A stretch of 64,000 bases of DNA from Collinsella sp. TM10-22. Lineage in GTDB: Bacteria > Actinomycetota > Coriobacteriia > Coriobacteriales > Coriobacteriaceae. Below the pieces are notes generated by a model, which was given only the letters and a program-made list of their open reading frames with translations, was not told where the DNA came from and did no database searches. Made by a program: the position numbers and the translations under genes. Positions within the stretch are counted from its first letter, which is position 1; each line of letters opens with the position of its first letter. Of this stretch, positions 54,142 to 62,765 are shown in pieces. The stretch is taken from positions 186,001-250,000 of the forward strand of contig NZ_QSOC01000003.1 of the NCBI RefSeq assembly GCF_003466125.1, given 5' to 3'.

Positions 54142-54390
54142 TTACACCAGCTTCACGGAGCCGACGGAGTTGTGGTCGGCCTCGATGGCCTCTTCGTAGC
54201 CCTCGAGTGCGTCGTGCGCCTCGTGCAGCGCGGCCATGGCGGCCTCGAGCTTGGCGCCGATGCGCTCCATGTTAAAATTCTCGGTCGCATGCAGCAGCTG
54301 ATGGCTCCACTCGTGAGCGAGCTCGATGGTGTCGTCGACCTGCTTGACGCTCATGGCAAGCTGGCTCATGTTCATTCCAACATCATGCAT
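54142..54390 (-). CDS. Small helical protein coupled to NikR
   Basis: 82 residues, helical with heptad-like patterns (MNMSQLAMSVKQVDDTIELA; KLEAAMAALHEAHDALEGYE) and several His/Glu/Met residues (AHEWSHQLLHATENF). No known domain is recognised. It overlaps nothing but lies one base before nikR on the same strand, so it is probably translated with it. The His-rich centre could bind metal; this is only a guess. GGAG-like AAAGGAGATTTCCC precedes ATG 54390. Confidence 0.7.
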   Translation of the reverse strand: MHDVGMNMSQLAMSVKQVDDTIELAHEWSHQLLHATENFNMERIGAKLEAAMAALHEAHDALEGYEEAIEADHNSVGSVKLV

Positions 54391-54464
54391 GGGAAATCTC
54401 CTTTTGTATGGGGCAGTTCAGTGGTTCAGATTTTACTACGCCCGCTCTGCGCGCAGCTGCATAA

Positions 54465-54500
54465 GAAAACGGGTGCGAGTCTGTGCGGCCCGCACCCGTT
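54465..54500 (-). terminator. Terminator downstream of the thioredoxin gene
   Basis: AACGGGTGCG (54468-54477) pairs with CGCACCCGTT (54491-54500); on the minus strand a TTTTCTT run follows. It lies 122 bases after the thioredoxin stop. Confidence 0.75.
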
Positions 54501-54621
54501 CACTGGGGGCTGTTTGTGACTACCATACTATCCGTGGTCGCGGGCGCAGCACCCGGATCTCCGGCGAGCGGTGCAAAAGCGCTCATGGACGGCAGACAGA
54601 CGGCAACATGTAACAAGCGTA

Positions 54622-54942
54622 TTACAGGTGCTTCTCCAGCAGCGCCTGCAGCCTCGCCTTGGGCAGCGCGCCGACCGAGCGGTCAATCTCCTCGCCGTTC
54701 TTAAACACAATCAGCGTGGGGATGCTCATGACGCCATACTTCATGGCCAGGTCCTGGTTGTCGTCGACGTTGCATTTGGCAACGGCAAGCTTACCCGCCA
54801 GCTCGTCGGCAACCTCGTCAACGATGGGCGAGAGTGAGCGGCAGGGACCGCACCACGGTGCCCAAAAATCGACCAGCACGGGCAGGCTGTCGTTAACGAC
54901 GGAATCGAAATTCTCGGGGGTAATCTGCTTAATGTCAGCCAT
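54622..54942 (-). CDS. trxA: Thioredoxin
   Basis: 106 residues, the classical length. Active site WCGPC with C31 and C34, cis-Pro in SIPTLIVF, and VDFWAPW before the site. It reduces cytoplasmic disulfides, taking electrons from thioredoxin reductase (not in this window). ATG 54942 follows AGGTCACC. Longer upstream readings have no support. Confidence 0.96.
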   Translation of the reverse strand: MADIKQITPENFDSVVNDSLPVLVDFWAPWCGPCRSLSPIVDEVADELAGKLAVAKCNVDDNQDLAMKYGVMSIPTLIVFKNGEEIDRSVGALPKARLQALLEKHL

Positions 54943-55005
54943 GGTGACCTCCATAATGTGATGCGGCTCAGCCGCGTAAAACTCAGTACGACCGTGCTTA
55001 TACCC

Positions 55006-55043
55006 AGCCGCCCGCAAAGCAACCACTCGCGGGCGGCTCTTTT
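55006..55043 (+). other. Strong hairpin with T-run between trxA and the hypothetical gene
   Basis: AGCCGCCCGC (55006-55015) pairs with GCGGGCGGCT (55029-55038), then CTTTT. It is terminator-shaped but no plus-strand gene precedes it; it may end a short leader or RNA transcript. TATAAT follows at 55045. Confidence 0.5.
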
Positions 55044-55078
55044 ATATAATGGTGGGCACGCAAACGATTGGAGAGCGC

Positions 55079-55654
55079 ATGCCCACGTCACAAAGCCAGA
55101 AAAAAGAAGCCATCGCTCAGGCGACTGAGCAGGAGCTCGCGTCGCTTGCAGATCGCGGTGTGCGTATCGCGGGCAACGCGTGCTCGCCGATCGTACTGGT
55201 CAAAGGCGATTTGGACGAGGCCGAACGTTTGGGTGGCGAGCTTGCCGCCGGCCCGGATGGCGCGGCGTTGCGCAAGGCGCTTGGGGCCATCGGCTACGCG
55301 CCCGAGGATTTTTGCGTGCTGGCAAGCGTCGCCGGCGCGGGTGACGGAGCGGTCGCGGTGGGCGAGACTCTGCCGTGCGAGCTGTTCCGCGAGGCGCTTG
55401 AGGCCTTGGACCCCGAGGCGGTGCTACTGCTCGACAACAACGCGGCTGATGCCATGCGCGAGACCTACGCCGATATGCTCGTGGCGATCGATGACTTCGA
55501 TACCGCCATGCTCAAGCCCGGCCTGGTCGCCCATGTGCAGGGCCGCCGCGTGCTCGCGCTCGACGGCTTTGAGGCGGCACTCGCCGACAAGGCCGCTAAG
55601 CAGCGCATGTGGGCCTACATTAAGCAGCTGACCCCGGCGGCTGCACCGCTGTAG
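55079..55654 (+). CDS. Conserved hypothetical protein
   Basis: 191 residues from ATG 55079, which follows GGAGAG. Alpha/beta, with no signal peptide or membrane segment. Motifs include PIVLVKGDLDEAERLGGELA, AALRKALGAIGYAPEDFCVL, and VLALDGFEAALADKAAKQRM. The overall strand-helix order is a little like uracil-DNA-glycosylase folds, but the catalytic motifs of those enzymes are missing. Similar proteins seem restricted to Coriobacteriia by memory of the family; this is not checked. It stands alone with a TATAAT box upstream. Confidence 0.6.
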   Translation: MPTSQSQKKEAIAQATEQELASLADRGVRIAGNACSPIVLVKGDLDEAERLGGELAAGPDGAALRKALGAIGYAPEDFCVLASVAGAGDGAVAVGETLPCELFREALEALDPEAVLLLDNNAADAMRETYADMLVAIDDFDTAMLKPGLVAHVQGRRVLALDGFEAALADKAAKQRMWAYIKQLTPAAAPL

Positions 55655-55672
55655 CGAGGCTGGCGGCGGCCC

Positions 55673-56950
55673 CTACATCACGGCGCGCAGCTCAAACCGG
55701 TCGCCGTTAATGCGGAACTGGCAGTTGCCGTTCATGCGCTCGACGGCAAGTTTAATGCTCTTGGTGCCAAAGCCGTGCCCAGTGTGCTGAGCCACGGGCA
55801 TGCCGTCGACCATGTGCGGCGCACGCCCAAACGTGTTGGAAACCAGCAATAGAAGCTGACCGTCTTCGTAGCGAAGGTCCAGGTCGACAAACCGCTTGCC
55901 TTCGGGGGCGGCGCTCGCCGCGGCGATGGCATTGTCCAGGGCGTTCGATACCACACTGAACAGATCGACATCGCCCACGTGGACGGTTTCGGGCACGGCG
56001 GCGCGCAGGTCGGCGGTGATGCCGTGCGCGTTGATGTCCGCGGAAAGCGACGAGAGCGCAATGTTGACCGTTTCGTTGGCGCAGTAGCGGCGCACGGCGG
56101 TGCGGTCGTTGGTCTCGCAGAGCGCGTCGATGCGTTCGAGTGCCTCATCGGTGTGACCCTCTTCGATCAGGGCCGCTAGACCGCGCAGGTAGTGGCGCAT
56201 GTCGTGACGGAGAACCGAGAGCTCGCGTCCGGACTGGCGCCAGGCTTCGAGCTCTTTGATGGCCGCGCTGTCGCGGGTCGCGAGCATCCAGCGCTCGCGC
56301 TCGGCGATTTCCTTTGCCTCGTATTCGCGAAGGTAGACGGCAAGGAACATAAGGTAGAACGCGCAGAGGGCGAACGCCAAAAACTCAACGGTTACTACCG
56401 AGCCCGAGTGGAAGAGCGTGGTGTAGACGTTGGTGGCGTAGTCGAAGATGTAGTAGACGAGCGGCAGGATGAGCAGAATCTCCAGCTCGGCGGGGCTTTT
56501 GACCGCCAGGTGCGGACCGATGTCTCTGGCCCAATGCAGCAAGATCGCAAAGACGCCGAGCGTCGTGATGATGCGCGCCGCGTAGTATGCGATTTGCGAA
56601 TCGGTGGCGGCGAATGCGGCGATGCCCATCCAGTTGCTAAACTGGCAGCTCAGGTAGGCACTGGTAACGCCCAGGATGGCGAGCAGCGGACTCAGGCGAT
56701 AGCGTACGCACAGGTAGACGACAAGCGGCAGATGCACGACGAGTGGATAGGCCTGTCGGGCGAAAAGCTCGCCGCCGACGGCATTGGCGAGGCCGAATGC
56801 GCATCCGGTTACGGCGCCGACCCCCACCAGTTCGAGCGAATGGCGGCGGTTGATCTCGACACCGCACAGCGCCGCCGAGGCAAAGACGCCAAAGAGCAAC
56901 GTCGTCGCATGGTGGATTGCCCAAAGTACCAGTTCTGCCGAGGAAAGCAT
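55673..56950 (-). CDS. GHKL sensor histidine kinase (AgrC/LytS-like)
   Basis: 425 residues. The N-terminal ~200 residues hold six to seven membrane segments (LLFGVFASAALCG, IITTLGVFAILLHWA, EFLAFALCAFYLMFLAVYL). The cytoplasmic part has the H-box LRHDMRHYLRGLAAL and a GHKL ATPase domain with N-box VSNALDNAIAAA and GFGTKSIKL. Partner of the LytTR regulator; ATG 56950 overlaps its stop codon by four bases (ATGA). No peptide-signal gene is visible nearby, so the ligand is unknown. Confidence 0.88.
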   Translation of the reverse strand: MLSSAELVLWAIHHATTLLFGVFASAALCGVEINRRHSLELVGVGAVTGCAFGLANAVGGELFARQAYPLVVHLPLVVYLCVRYRLSPLLAILGVTSAYLSCQFSNWMGIAAFAATDSQIAYYAARIITTLGVFAILLHWARDIGPHLAVKSPAELEILLILPLVYYIFDYATNVYTTLFHSGSVVTVEFLAFALCAFYLMFLAVYLREYEAKEIAERERWMLATRDSAAIKELEAWRQSGRELSVLRHDMRHYLRGLAALIEEGHTDEALERIDALCETNDRTAVRRYCANETVNIALSSLSADINAHGITADLRAAVPETVHVGDVDLFSVVSNALDNAIAAASAAPEGKRFVDLDLRYEDGQLLLLVSNTFGRAPHMVDGMPVAQHTGHGFGTKSIKLAVERMNGNCQFRINGDRFELRAVM

Positions 56951-57672
56951 CAGCGTCTCCCGCCCTCGAACCGCACCGCAAAGTAGGCGTCTTGGAATCC
57001 CTGCTTGCAGCTGCGCGCGAGCGGTATGCACGCGCCCGAGCGCATGACGATTTCCGTGCGGTTAAAGTGGTCGATGTTGCGCAGATTGACCTGGTAGCTG
57101 CGGTGGCATTTAAAGAAGGTCGCGTTTTGGGCCAGTCGGTCCTCGATGCTGCGGAATGGCTCGAGCGCTTCGATATCGCGGCCATCGCGCAGGTGGAAGA
57201 CCACGTGCTTGTTGCGAGCCTCGGCATATTCGATATCGGATAGGCGCAGGGCATGGTAGCCAAAGGACGTCTTGATGACGAGCTCGTCGGTCGCTGCCGG
57301 ACGCAGGCTCGACAGCTCGTCGAGCAGTTGCGCCAAGCGCTCGTAGGTCACGGGTTTGAGCAGGTAGTCGAAGGCGCGGACCTCGTAGGACTCAAGCGCG
57401 AATTCGGGCGATGAGGTCAGAAACACCAAGCGTACGGCGGTATCGGATTGGCGCAGCTCGCGGGCGGTGTCCATGCCGTTGACGAGCGGCATGATCATGT
57501 CGAGCATGATAATGTCGGCGCGCGATGCGGCATGGCGTGCCAGCAGGTCCTCGCCGCGCGTAACGAGCGCAACATCGACCGCCGTACCCGTCTCGGCAGA
57601 CCAGCGGTTGACCATGCGGTGCAGGTTATCTAGAAAGGCGACGTCGTCGTCGCAGGCGATGATTTTGAGCAT
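56950..57672 (-). CDS. LytTR-family response regulator
   Basis: 240 residues. Receiver domain with D8-D9-D10, phospho-acceptor D58 in IIMLDMIMP and Lys in DYLLKPV. C-terminal LytTR DNA-binding domain (about 135-235): IKTSFGYHALRLSDIEYAEA, HVVFHLRDG, FFKCHRSYQVNLRNI. It is the first gene of the pair with the GHKL kinase. AAGGGGGC precedes ATG 57672. The 293-base region ahead is shared with the divergent nad operon. Confidence 0.9.
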   Translation of the reverse strand: MLKIIACDDDVAFLDNLHRMVNRWSAETGTAVDVALVTRGEDLLARHAASRADIIMLDMIMPLVNGMDTARELRQSDTAVRLVFLTSSPEFALESYEVRAFDYLLKPVTYERLAQLLDELSSLRPAATDELVIKTSFGYHALRLSDIEYAEARNKHVVFHLRDGRDIEALEPFRSIEDRLAQNATFFKCHRSYQVNLRNIDHFNRTEIVMRSGACIPLARSCKQGFQDAYFAVRFEGGRR

Positions 57673-57880
57673 TCTGAGCCCCCTTAGTAGTTCGATTTTG
57701 CCACATTGGGTGCGGACCGCTCGCGGAGGCGTGTCCCATTTGCGCCCCACGTCGTGCAACTCGCGCCGAGCGGTATTGCGGTGGCGAAAGATGCCTCCTG
57801 CGCTATCGAGAGCTCGGCTATCCTCAGCTTGTCAGTTCGAAAATGGACCTGCTACATGATTGAATCTTTATTTCAACTTT

Positions 57881-57930
57881 ACACCTAGGTTTACAGCTGT
57901 CTTGTCAGCTGTAAACCTAGGTGTCATACT
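57881..57930 (+). promoter_or_regulatory. NiaR-type operator overlapping the nadA promoter
   Basis: ACACCTAGGTTTACAGCTG (57881-57899) and its perfect complement (57906-57924) flank TCTTGT. TTGTCA (57902-57907) and CATACT (57925-57930), 17 bases apart, form a promoter whose spacer is the right arm. A repressor bound here would block it. NiaR, encoded by the last gene of the operon, is the evident candidate. Confidence 0.75.
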
Positions 57931-57965
57931 AAAGCCCCAAGATTCGCCAAAAGAGAGGGGCCTTG

Positions 57966-58991
57966 ATGGCACAGAGCGCGAACATGGATGCATCGGAGCT
58001 TGCACGCGATATCGCGGCCGGCCTAGCATCGGCAACGACGGCAACGGAGCGTGCGGCACTGGTGCCCGCAGAGCTCGTCGAGGCCATTCGGCAACTAAAA
58101 ACCCAACGCGACGCGGTGATCCTGGCACACTATTACGTGGCGCCCGAGGTCCAGGCTGTGGCCGATTACGTCGGCGACAGCTTCTACCTGGCAAAGCTCG
58201 CCAAGAGCCTGCCGCAGCAGGCCATCGTGCTGTGCGGCGTGGAGTTTATGGGCGAGAGTGCCAAGCTGCTCAATCCCACTAAGACCGTGCTGCTGCCCGA
58301 GCCAGGCGCAGACTGCCCCATGGCTCACATGGTCAAGCGCGAGACGGTCGACGCCGCCCGCGCCGAGTATGGCGACGACCTGGCCGTGGTCTGCTACGTC
58401 AACTCGACGGTCGAGATCAAGAGCTGGAGCGACGTGTGCGTCACCAGCTCCAACGCCGTCAAGATCGTGTCCGAGCTGCCGCAGCAGCACGTCCTGTTTA
58501 TCCCCGATCAAAACCTGGGCCGCTTTGTAGCCGAGCAGGTGCCGCAAAAGCACGTCATCCTCAACAATGGCTACTGCCCGCGCCACCATATCATCACCGT
58601 CGAGCAGATCGTCGATGCGCAAGAGGCGCATCCCGACGCGCTCGTGCTGGCGCACCCTGAGTGTAAGGCCGATGTCCTTGCCGAGGCCGACTACATTGGC
58701 TCCACCGCCGGCATCATCAAGTATGCCGAGGAGTCGGACGCGAGCGAATTCATTATCGTGACGGTCCGTGGCGTGCTCTACGAGCTCGAGCGCCGCTGCC
58801 AGGGCACCGGCAAGAAGTTCTACTTCCCCGCGGTGCAGCCCACCTGCGTCAACATGGATCTCATCACGCTCGAAAAGCTCGTGCGCTGCCTGGAGACGGG
58901 CGAGGGCGAGGTGCAGATCGGCGTGTCGGACGAGGCCGCCGATCAGGCCAAGCTCACGCTCGACCGCATGCTCGAGTACGCGGCGCGCTAG
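57966..58991 (+). CDS. nadA: Quinolinate synthase A
   Basis: 341 residues. Condenses iminoaspartate with dihydroxyacetone phosphate to quinolinate using a [4Fe-4S] cluster. The three cluster Cys are at C90 (VLCGVEFM), C204 (NNGYCPRHH) and C294 (VQPTCVNM), at the spacing of the family. QRDAVILAHYYVAPEVQ is the N-terminal signature. GAGAGGGG lies five bases before ATG 57966. It heads the nadA-nadB-nadC-niaR operon behind the NiaR-type operator. Confidence 0.97.
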   Translation: MAQSANMDASELARDIAAGLASATTATERAALVPAELVEAIRQLKTQRDAVILAHYYVAPEVQAVADYVGDSFYLAKLAKSLPQQAIVLCGVEFMGESAKLLNPTKTVLLPEPGADCPMAHMVKRETVDAARAEYGDDLAVVCYVNSTVEIKSWSDVCVTSSNAVKIVSELPQQHVLFIPDQNLGRFVAEQVPQKHVILNNGYCPRHHIITVEQIVDAQEAHPDALVLAHPECKADVLAEADYIGSTAGIIKYAEESDASEFIIVTVRGVLYELERRCQGTGKKFYFPAVQPTCVNMDLITLEKLVRCLETGEGEVQIGVSDEAADQAKLTLDRMLEYAAR

Positions 58992-59046
58992 AACAATGCG
59001 GCATGAGGGGCGGTCCCTTATGTCACATTCAAGGGAGAGGATTCCT

Positions 59047-60423
59047 GTGGAAACCAAACAATACCCCGACATGGAGTGCGATGTCGTCATTGCCGGCTGC
59101 GGCGTGGCAGGCCTGTACGCGGCCCTCAATCTGCCGACGAGTGCGCGCGTGATCATGCTCTCCAAGGGCGCGGTCGACGAGTGCGATTCGATGCTCGCTC
59201 AGGGCGGCATCTGTGTGCTGCCCGAGGGCTCGGACTACGATGCCTTCTTTGAGGACACCATGCACGCCGGCCACTACGAGAACCGCCGCGAGAGCGTAGA
59301 CATCATGATCCGCTCGAGCCGCTCGGTCATCAACGACCTGCTGGCCATGGGCGTGGATTTTGAGCGCAAGGCCGACGGCGGCCTCGACTTTACCCGCGAG
59401 GGCGCGCACAGCCGCCCGCGCATCGCCTTCCATGCCGACATTACGGGCAAGGAGATCACGACCAAGCTGCTCCAGGCCGTCCGCAAGCTGGACAACGTGC
59501 AGATTTTTGAGCACGTGGCCATGACTGACATCCTGACGGCCGAACGCGATGGGGCCACAGTGTGCACTGGTGTCGTCGCTGTTGCCGTGGACGAGGGCGA
59601 TTCGGTCCGCCCCGCCGACGAGCTGGTAAATGCCACCGAGGGCGTGCATGCCGGCGAGCCGTTTAAGATCCATGCCCGCCACACGCTGTGGGCGACGGGC
59701 GGCATCGGCGGCGTATACGACCACTCGACCAACTACCCGCAGCTCACCGGCGATGCCTGCTATATTGCTCAGGAGCATGGCATTAAGATGGAGCACCTGG
59801 ACTACGTGCAGATCCACCCCACGGGGCTGTTCTCGCCGCAGCCGGGTCGCACCTTCCTGATCAGCGAGAGCTGCCGTGGCGAGGGCGCGATTTTGCTCAA
59901 CGCCGCCGGCGAGCGCTTTACCGACGAGTTGCAGCCGCGCGATGTGGTCGCCGCCGCTATTCGCGAGCAGATGAAGCTCGACGGTACCGAGCACGAGTGG
60001 CTGAGCTTTGCCCCCGTCGAGCGCGACGTGGTGACCGGGCACTTTGCCAACATCCGCGCGCGTTGTCTGGAGGACGGCCGCGACATCTTGGACGAGCCCA
60101 TTCCCGTCACGCCCACGCAGCACTACTTTATGGGCGGCGTGTGGGTCGATAAGGACGGCCGCACCTCGATGCCCGAGCTCTATGCCGCGGGCGAGACAGC
60201 CTGCAACGGCGTTCACGGCAAGAATCGCCTGGCTTCCAACAGCCTGCTCGAGGCGCTGGTCTGGGGTCGCCGCGCTGCGTGGTACATGCGCACCGGCAAG
60301 TCGCTGGCCGTGGAGCAGGCGGGCGAACCCGCGCTCGATGGCCGCCATCGCGCTCTGAGCGCCGACACCCTGGCAATCGATGATTTGGCCCGTGCCGCCG
60401 GCACGCAGGCCGTGGAGGAGTAG
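59047..60423 (+). CDS. nadB: L-aspartate oxidase
   Basis: About 458 residues. FAD-binding motif VVIAGCGVAGLYAALN at the start, SMLAQGGICVLPEG, and the active-site Arg/His region of the fumarate-reductase family (QIHPTGLFSPQPG, FMGGVWVDKDGRTSMPELYAAGE, NGVHGKNRLASNSLLEAL). It oxidises aspartate to iminoaspartate for NadA. GTG 59047 is preferred because AGGGAGAGG lies six bases upstream; ATG 59020 is a longer choice. The family C-terminal helical tail is shorter than in E. coli (540 residues). Confidence 0.95.
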   Translation: METKQYPDMECDVVIAGCGVAGLYAALNLPTSARVIMLSKGAVDECDSMLAQGGICVLPEGSDYDAFFEDTMHAGHYENRRESVDIMIRSSRSVINDLLAMGVDFERKADGGLDFTREGAHSRPRIAFHADITGKEITTKLLQAVRKLDNVQIFEHVAMTDILTAERDGATVCTGVVAVAVDEGDSVRPADELVNATEGVHAGEPFKIHARHTLWATGGIGGVYDHSTNYPQLTGDACYIAQEHGIKMEHLDYVQIHPTGLFSPQPGRTFLISESCRGEGAILLNAAGERFTDELQPRDVVAAAIREQMKLDGTEHEWLSFAPVERDVVTGHFANIRARCLEDGRDILDEPIPVTPTQHYFMGGVWVDKDGRTSMPELYAAGETACNGVHGKNRLASNSLLEALVWGRRAAWYMRTGKSLAVEQAGEPALDGRHRALSADTLAIDDLARAAGTQAVEE

Positions 60424-60426
60424 ACC

Positions 60427-61287
60427 ATGAATCCCATTACCATGAAGCTCGTCGTCGATGATCTGATTCTGCAGGCTCTGCGCGAGGACATTACGTTTGA
60501 GGACGTGAGCACGGCGAGCGTGTGCCCCACAGCGCGTCCCGCTACCGTTGAGCTTATCGCCAAGGCCGACGGCATCATCGCCGGCTTGGATGTGTTTGCC
60601 CGCACCTTTGAGCTGCTGGATTCGCAGAGCTCGGTGCTGTTTGATGTTGCCGACGGTGACGAGGTGCACGCCGGCGACCATGTGGGCCAGGTGCGCGGCG
60701 ATGCGCGCGTGCTGCTTTCGGGCGAACGCGTGGCACTCAACTACCTGCAGCGCATGAGCGGTATCGCTACCTACACGCACAGCATGGCCGCGGCGCTCGA
60801 GGGCACCAAGACCGTGCTTGTCGACACACGCAAGACCACGCCGGGCATGCGCGTGTTTGAGAAGGCGGCGGTCGAGATCGGCGGCGGCAGCAACCACCGC
60901 TACAACCTGTCGACGGCCGTCATGCTCAAGGACAACCACATCGACGCCGCCGGCGGCGTGACGCGTGCGATCGAGATGGCGCGCGCCCATGCATCGTTTA
61001 CCACGACGGTCGAGATCGAGTGCGAGAACCTGGACATGGTGCGCGAGGCCGTGGAGGCCGGTGCCGATATCATCATGTTCGACAACATGACCCACGATGA
61101 CATGGCTGCCGCGATTGAGCTTATCGCCGGCCGCGCCAAGACCGAGTGCTCGGGCAACGTGGACGCCGACAACATTCGCGCCCTGGCCGACCTGGGTGTT
61201 GACTTTATTAGCTCGGGAGCGCTGACGCACTCCGCGCCGATCCTCGACCTCTCGCTTAAGCACCTGCGTCTGCTGGACGGTAAATAA
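60427..61287 (+). CDS. nadC: Nicotinate-nucleotide pyrophosphorylase (quinolinate phosphoribosyltransferase)
   Basis: 286 residues. Converts quinolinate and PRPP to NaMN with CO2 loss. Motifs: LREDITFEDVST, ERVALNYLQRMSGIATYT, VDTRKTTPGMR, GGGSNHRYNLSTAVMLKDNH, VEIECENL and DNM of the barrel. The gap from nadB is three bases and the stop overlaps the niaR start by one base, so the operon is tightly coupled. Confidence 0.97.
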   Translation: MNPITMKLVVDDLILQALREDITFEDVSTASVCPTARPATVELIAKADGIIAGLDVFARTFELLDSQSSVLFDVADGDEVHAGDHVGQVRGDARVLLSGERVALNYLQRMSGIATYTHSMAAALEGTKTVLVDTRKTTPGMRVFEKAAVEIGGGSNHRYNLSTAVMLKDNHIDAAGGVTRAIEMARAHASFTTTVEIECENLDMVREAVEAGADIIMFDNMTHDDMAAAIELIAGRAKTECSGNVDADNIRALADLGVDFISSGALTHSAPILDLSLKHLRLLDGK

Positions 61288-61832
61288 TGAACGCCCGCGA
61301 GCGTCGCCGTGCCATCATGGGCGTGCTCGAGGGAGCCAAAGGCCCCGTATCGGGCGGTGCGCTTGCGCGCGAGGTGGGTGTGAGCCGCCAGGTTGTCGTG
61401 CAGGACATCGCCCTGCTGCGTGCCGATGGGCACGACATCGTTGCCACCAATCGCGGCTACGTACTGCAGGAGGCTCCGAGCAGCCCAGCGGTGCCCACGC
61501 GCCTGGTCAAGGTGCACCATGGCGTGGAGCAGGCGGGTGACGAGCTCACGAGCATCGTCGACGCGGGCGGCGCCGTGCTCAACGTGATTGTCAACCACCG
61601 CGTGTATGGCAAGATCACGGCCGACCTGGACATTCGCAACCGTCGCGATATCGAGCGCTATCTGGAGGGTATTGCCAGCGGCAAGAGTTTCCCGCTGCTG
61701 ACGGTGACGAGCGGCTACCACTTCCATCGCATCGCGGCGGAAGACGAGCGGACCCTCGACGAGATCGAGACTATGCTCAAGGAGAAAGGCTACCTCGCAG
61801 ACCTTATGCCCTACGAGGGCGACCTATCGTAG
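61287..61832 (+). CDS. niaR: NAD-biosynthesis repressor NiaR (HTH_11 + 3H domain)
   Basis: 181 residues. N-terminal HTH (about 5-60: RRRAIMGVLEGAKG, GALAREVGVSRQVVVQDIAL). The C-terminal 3H domain has the three His motifs: KVHHGVEQAGDELTSIVDAG, VNHRVYG, and TSGYHFHRI. It binds nicotinic acid and represses NAD-synthesis and niacin-uptake genes. Its position at the end of the nad operon, and the perfect inverted repeat before nadA, suggest autoregulation. Starts at ATG 61287 overlapping the nadC stop (TAATG). Confidence 0.93.
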   Translation: MNARERRRAIMGVLEGAKGPVSGGALAREVGVSRQVVVQDIALLRADGHDIVATNRGYVLQEAPSSPAVPTRLVKVHHGVEQAGDELTSIVDAGGAVLNVIVNHRVYGKITADLDIRNRRDIERYLEGIASGKSFPLLTVTSGYHFHRIAAEDERTLDEIETMLKEKGYLADLMPYEGDLS

Positions 61833-61833
61833 C

Positions 61834-61942
61834 CGACGCTGCAAACGCCCCTAAGCGGCAATCTGACGTTCAATCGTCGGTCGCGTACCGAAGTACGCTT
61901 CCCTCCTCTTTCACGTCACCTTGCTCGCTTAGGGGCGTTTTC
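61834..61942 (+). terminator. Long modular hairpin (copy 3 of 3), terminator of the nad operon
   Basis: Outer stem AACGCCCCTAAGCG (61844-61857) pairs perfectly with CGCTTAGGGGCGTT (61926-61939), then TTCGCTG. Inner GCAATCTGACGT / ACGTCACCTTGC and apex GCGTAC-CGAA-GTACGC (61882-61897). The flank CGACGCTGCAAA is the same as in the pyrE copy. Confidence 0.8.
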
Positions 61943-61995
61943 GCTGACTTATGCTCAACCTGCGGCGGTGCCAAATTAGTTATCCGCACAAACAA

Positions 61996-62035
61996 AATAA
62001 GGAGGCCTCCGCGGCGATGCGGAGGCCTCCTTATT
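61996..62035. terminator. Terminator of the ferredoxin gene
   Basis: A perfect 17-bp stem, AATAAGGAGGCCTCCGC (61996-62012) with GCGGAGGCCTCCTTATT (62019-62035). On the minus strand it follows the ferredoxin stop by 39 bases, with a short AT tail. Confidence 0.85.
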
Positions 62036-62074
62036 GTGCACGGTGTACTTTTGAGTGTGCAAGTGGGGGAGTTG

Positions 62075-62260
62075 TTACTCCTCGACGATCTCGGTGATCG
62101 CGCCAGCGGGGCAAGCGTCCTGGCAAGCGCCACAGGCGACGCAGGAGTCCTCGTCAGCGACGGTAGCGACGTCCTGGAGCTCCAGAACGCCAGCGGGGCA
62201 GGAGTCGACGCAAACGCCACAAGCGATGCACTCGTCGGCATCAATTACGGGATGAGCCAT
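62075..62260 (-). CDS. 2[4Fe-4S] ferredoxin
   Basis: 61 residues. Two Cys clusters CIACGVCVDSCP and CVACGACQDACP, the bacterial-type ferredoxin pattern with each outlying Cys-Pro. Small low-potential electron carrier for anaerobic redox enzymes, for example hydrogenase or pyruvate:ferredoxin oxidoreductase. GAGAGGAAAC lies before ATG 62260. Its own hairpin terminator shows it is monocistronic. Confidence 0.95.
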   Translation of the reverse strand: MAHPVIDADECIACGVCVDSCPAGVLELQDVATVADEDSCVACGACQDACPAGAITEIVEE

Positions 62261-62279
62261 GGTAGTTTCCTCTCTGTTG

Positions 62280-62307
62280 ACCGACGCTACAGGCGATGCG
62301 CGTCGGT
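62280..62307 (-). other. Leader hairpin upstream of ferredoxin
   Basis: ACCGACGC (62280-62287) pairs with GCGTCGGT (62300-62307) just upstream of the ferredoxin ribosome site. It may stabilise the short mRNA. Confidence 0.4.
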
Positions 62308-62765
62308 TTGATTCGGGCAAAAACATACCACGGGAGCGACCGTTTGCAATACCCTCTGGCCGGCATCTTCATACCGTTCGCCGAGTATGCCGCGGCTTAC
62401 TAAAAAACACGCAGGTGGGGTCGCCGAGCTGCGCAAATGTTAGCTAAAGGTGACTCAAAATATTGAGCGATTGAGCAAGTATCCTGCCATTTGTGGACGG
62501 GCTAGAAATGACATGCAGAGCTCCGGGACCCAAACCTCAGCCATCTCTACATAGATCTCAATAGATTTGCCGAGAACTCAAATAGCGCTTCTGCCTGCGA
62601 TTTTGCGAACCTAAACTCTGAGCAATAAGAAATCTTATATGAATTGACTTAGATTTTGTATATTCCGGTCCATAAGGGGATACACTACATCCTGAAAGAC
62701 AAGCCGAAGCACCGCGCGACAGACCGCCGAGGCGGCGCAAACGCACAAGAGAGAGGGAATTTCTA
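62308..62765. other. Non-coding region before dnaK
   Basis: No gene, CIRCE (TTAGCACTC) or clear HAIR (CTTGAGT-N7-ACTCAAG) element was found by eye. ACTCAAAATATTGAG at 62453 on is a short AT-rich palindrome. TTGACT at 62645 is -35-like but has no good -10 at 17 bases. Regulation of dnaK therefore remains undefined. Confidence 0.5.

Noticed and set aside
62308..62765. CIRCE or HAIR heat-shock operator before dnaK
   Set aside because: No TTAGCACTC/GAGTGCTAA pair and no CTTGAGT/ACTCAAG pair at the right spacing was found.
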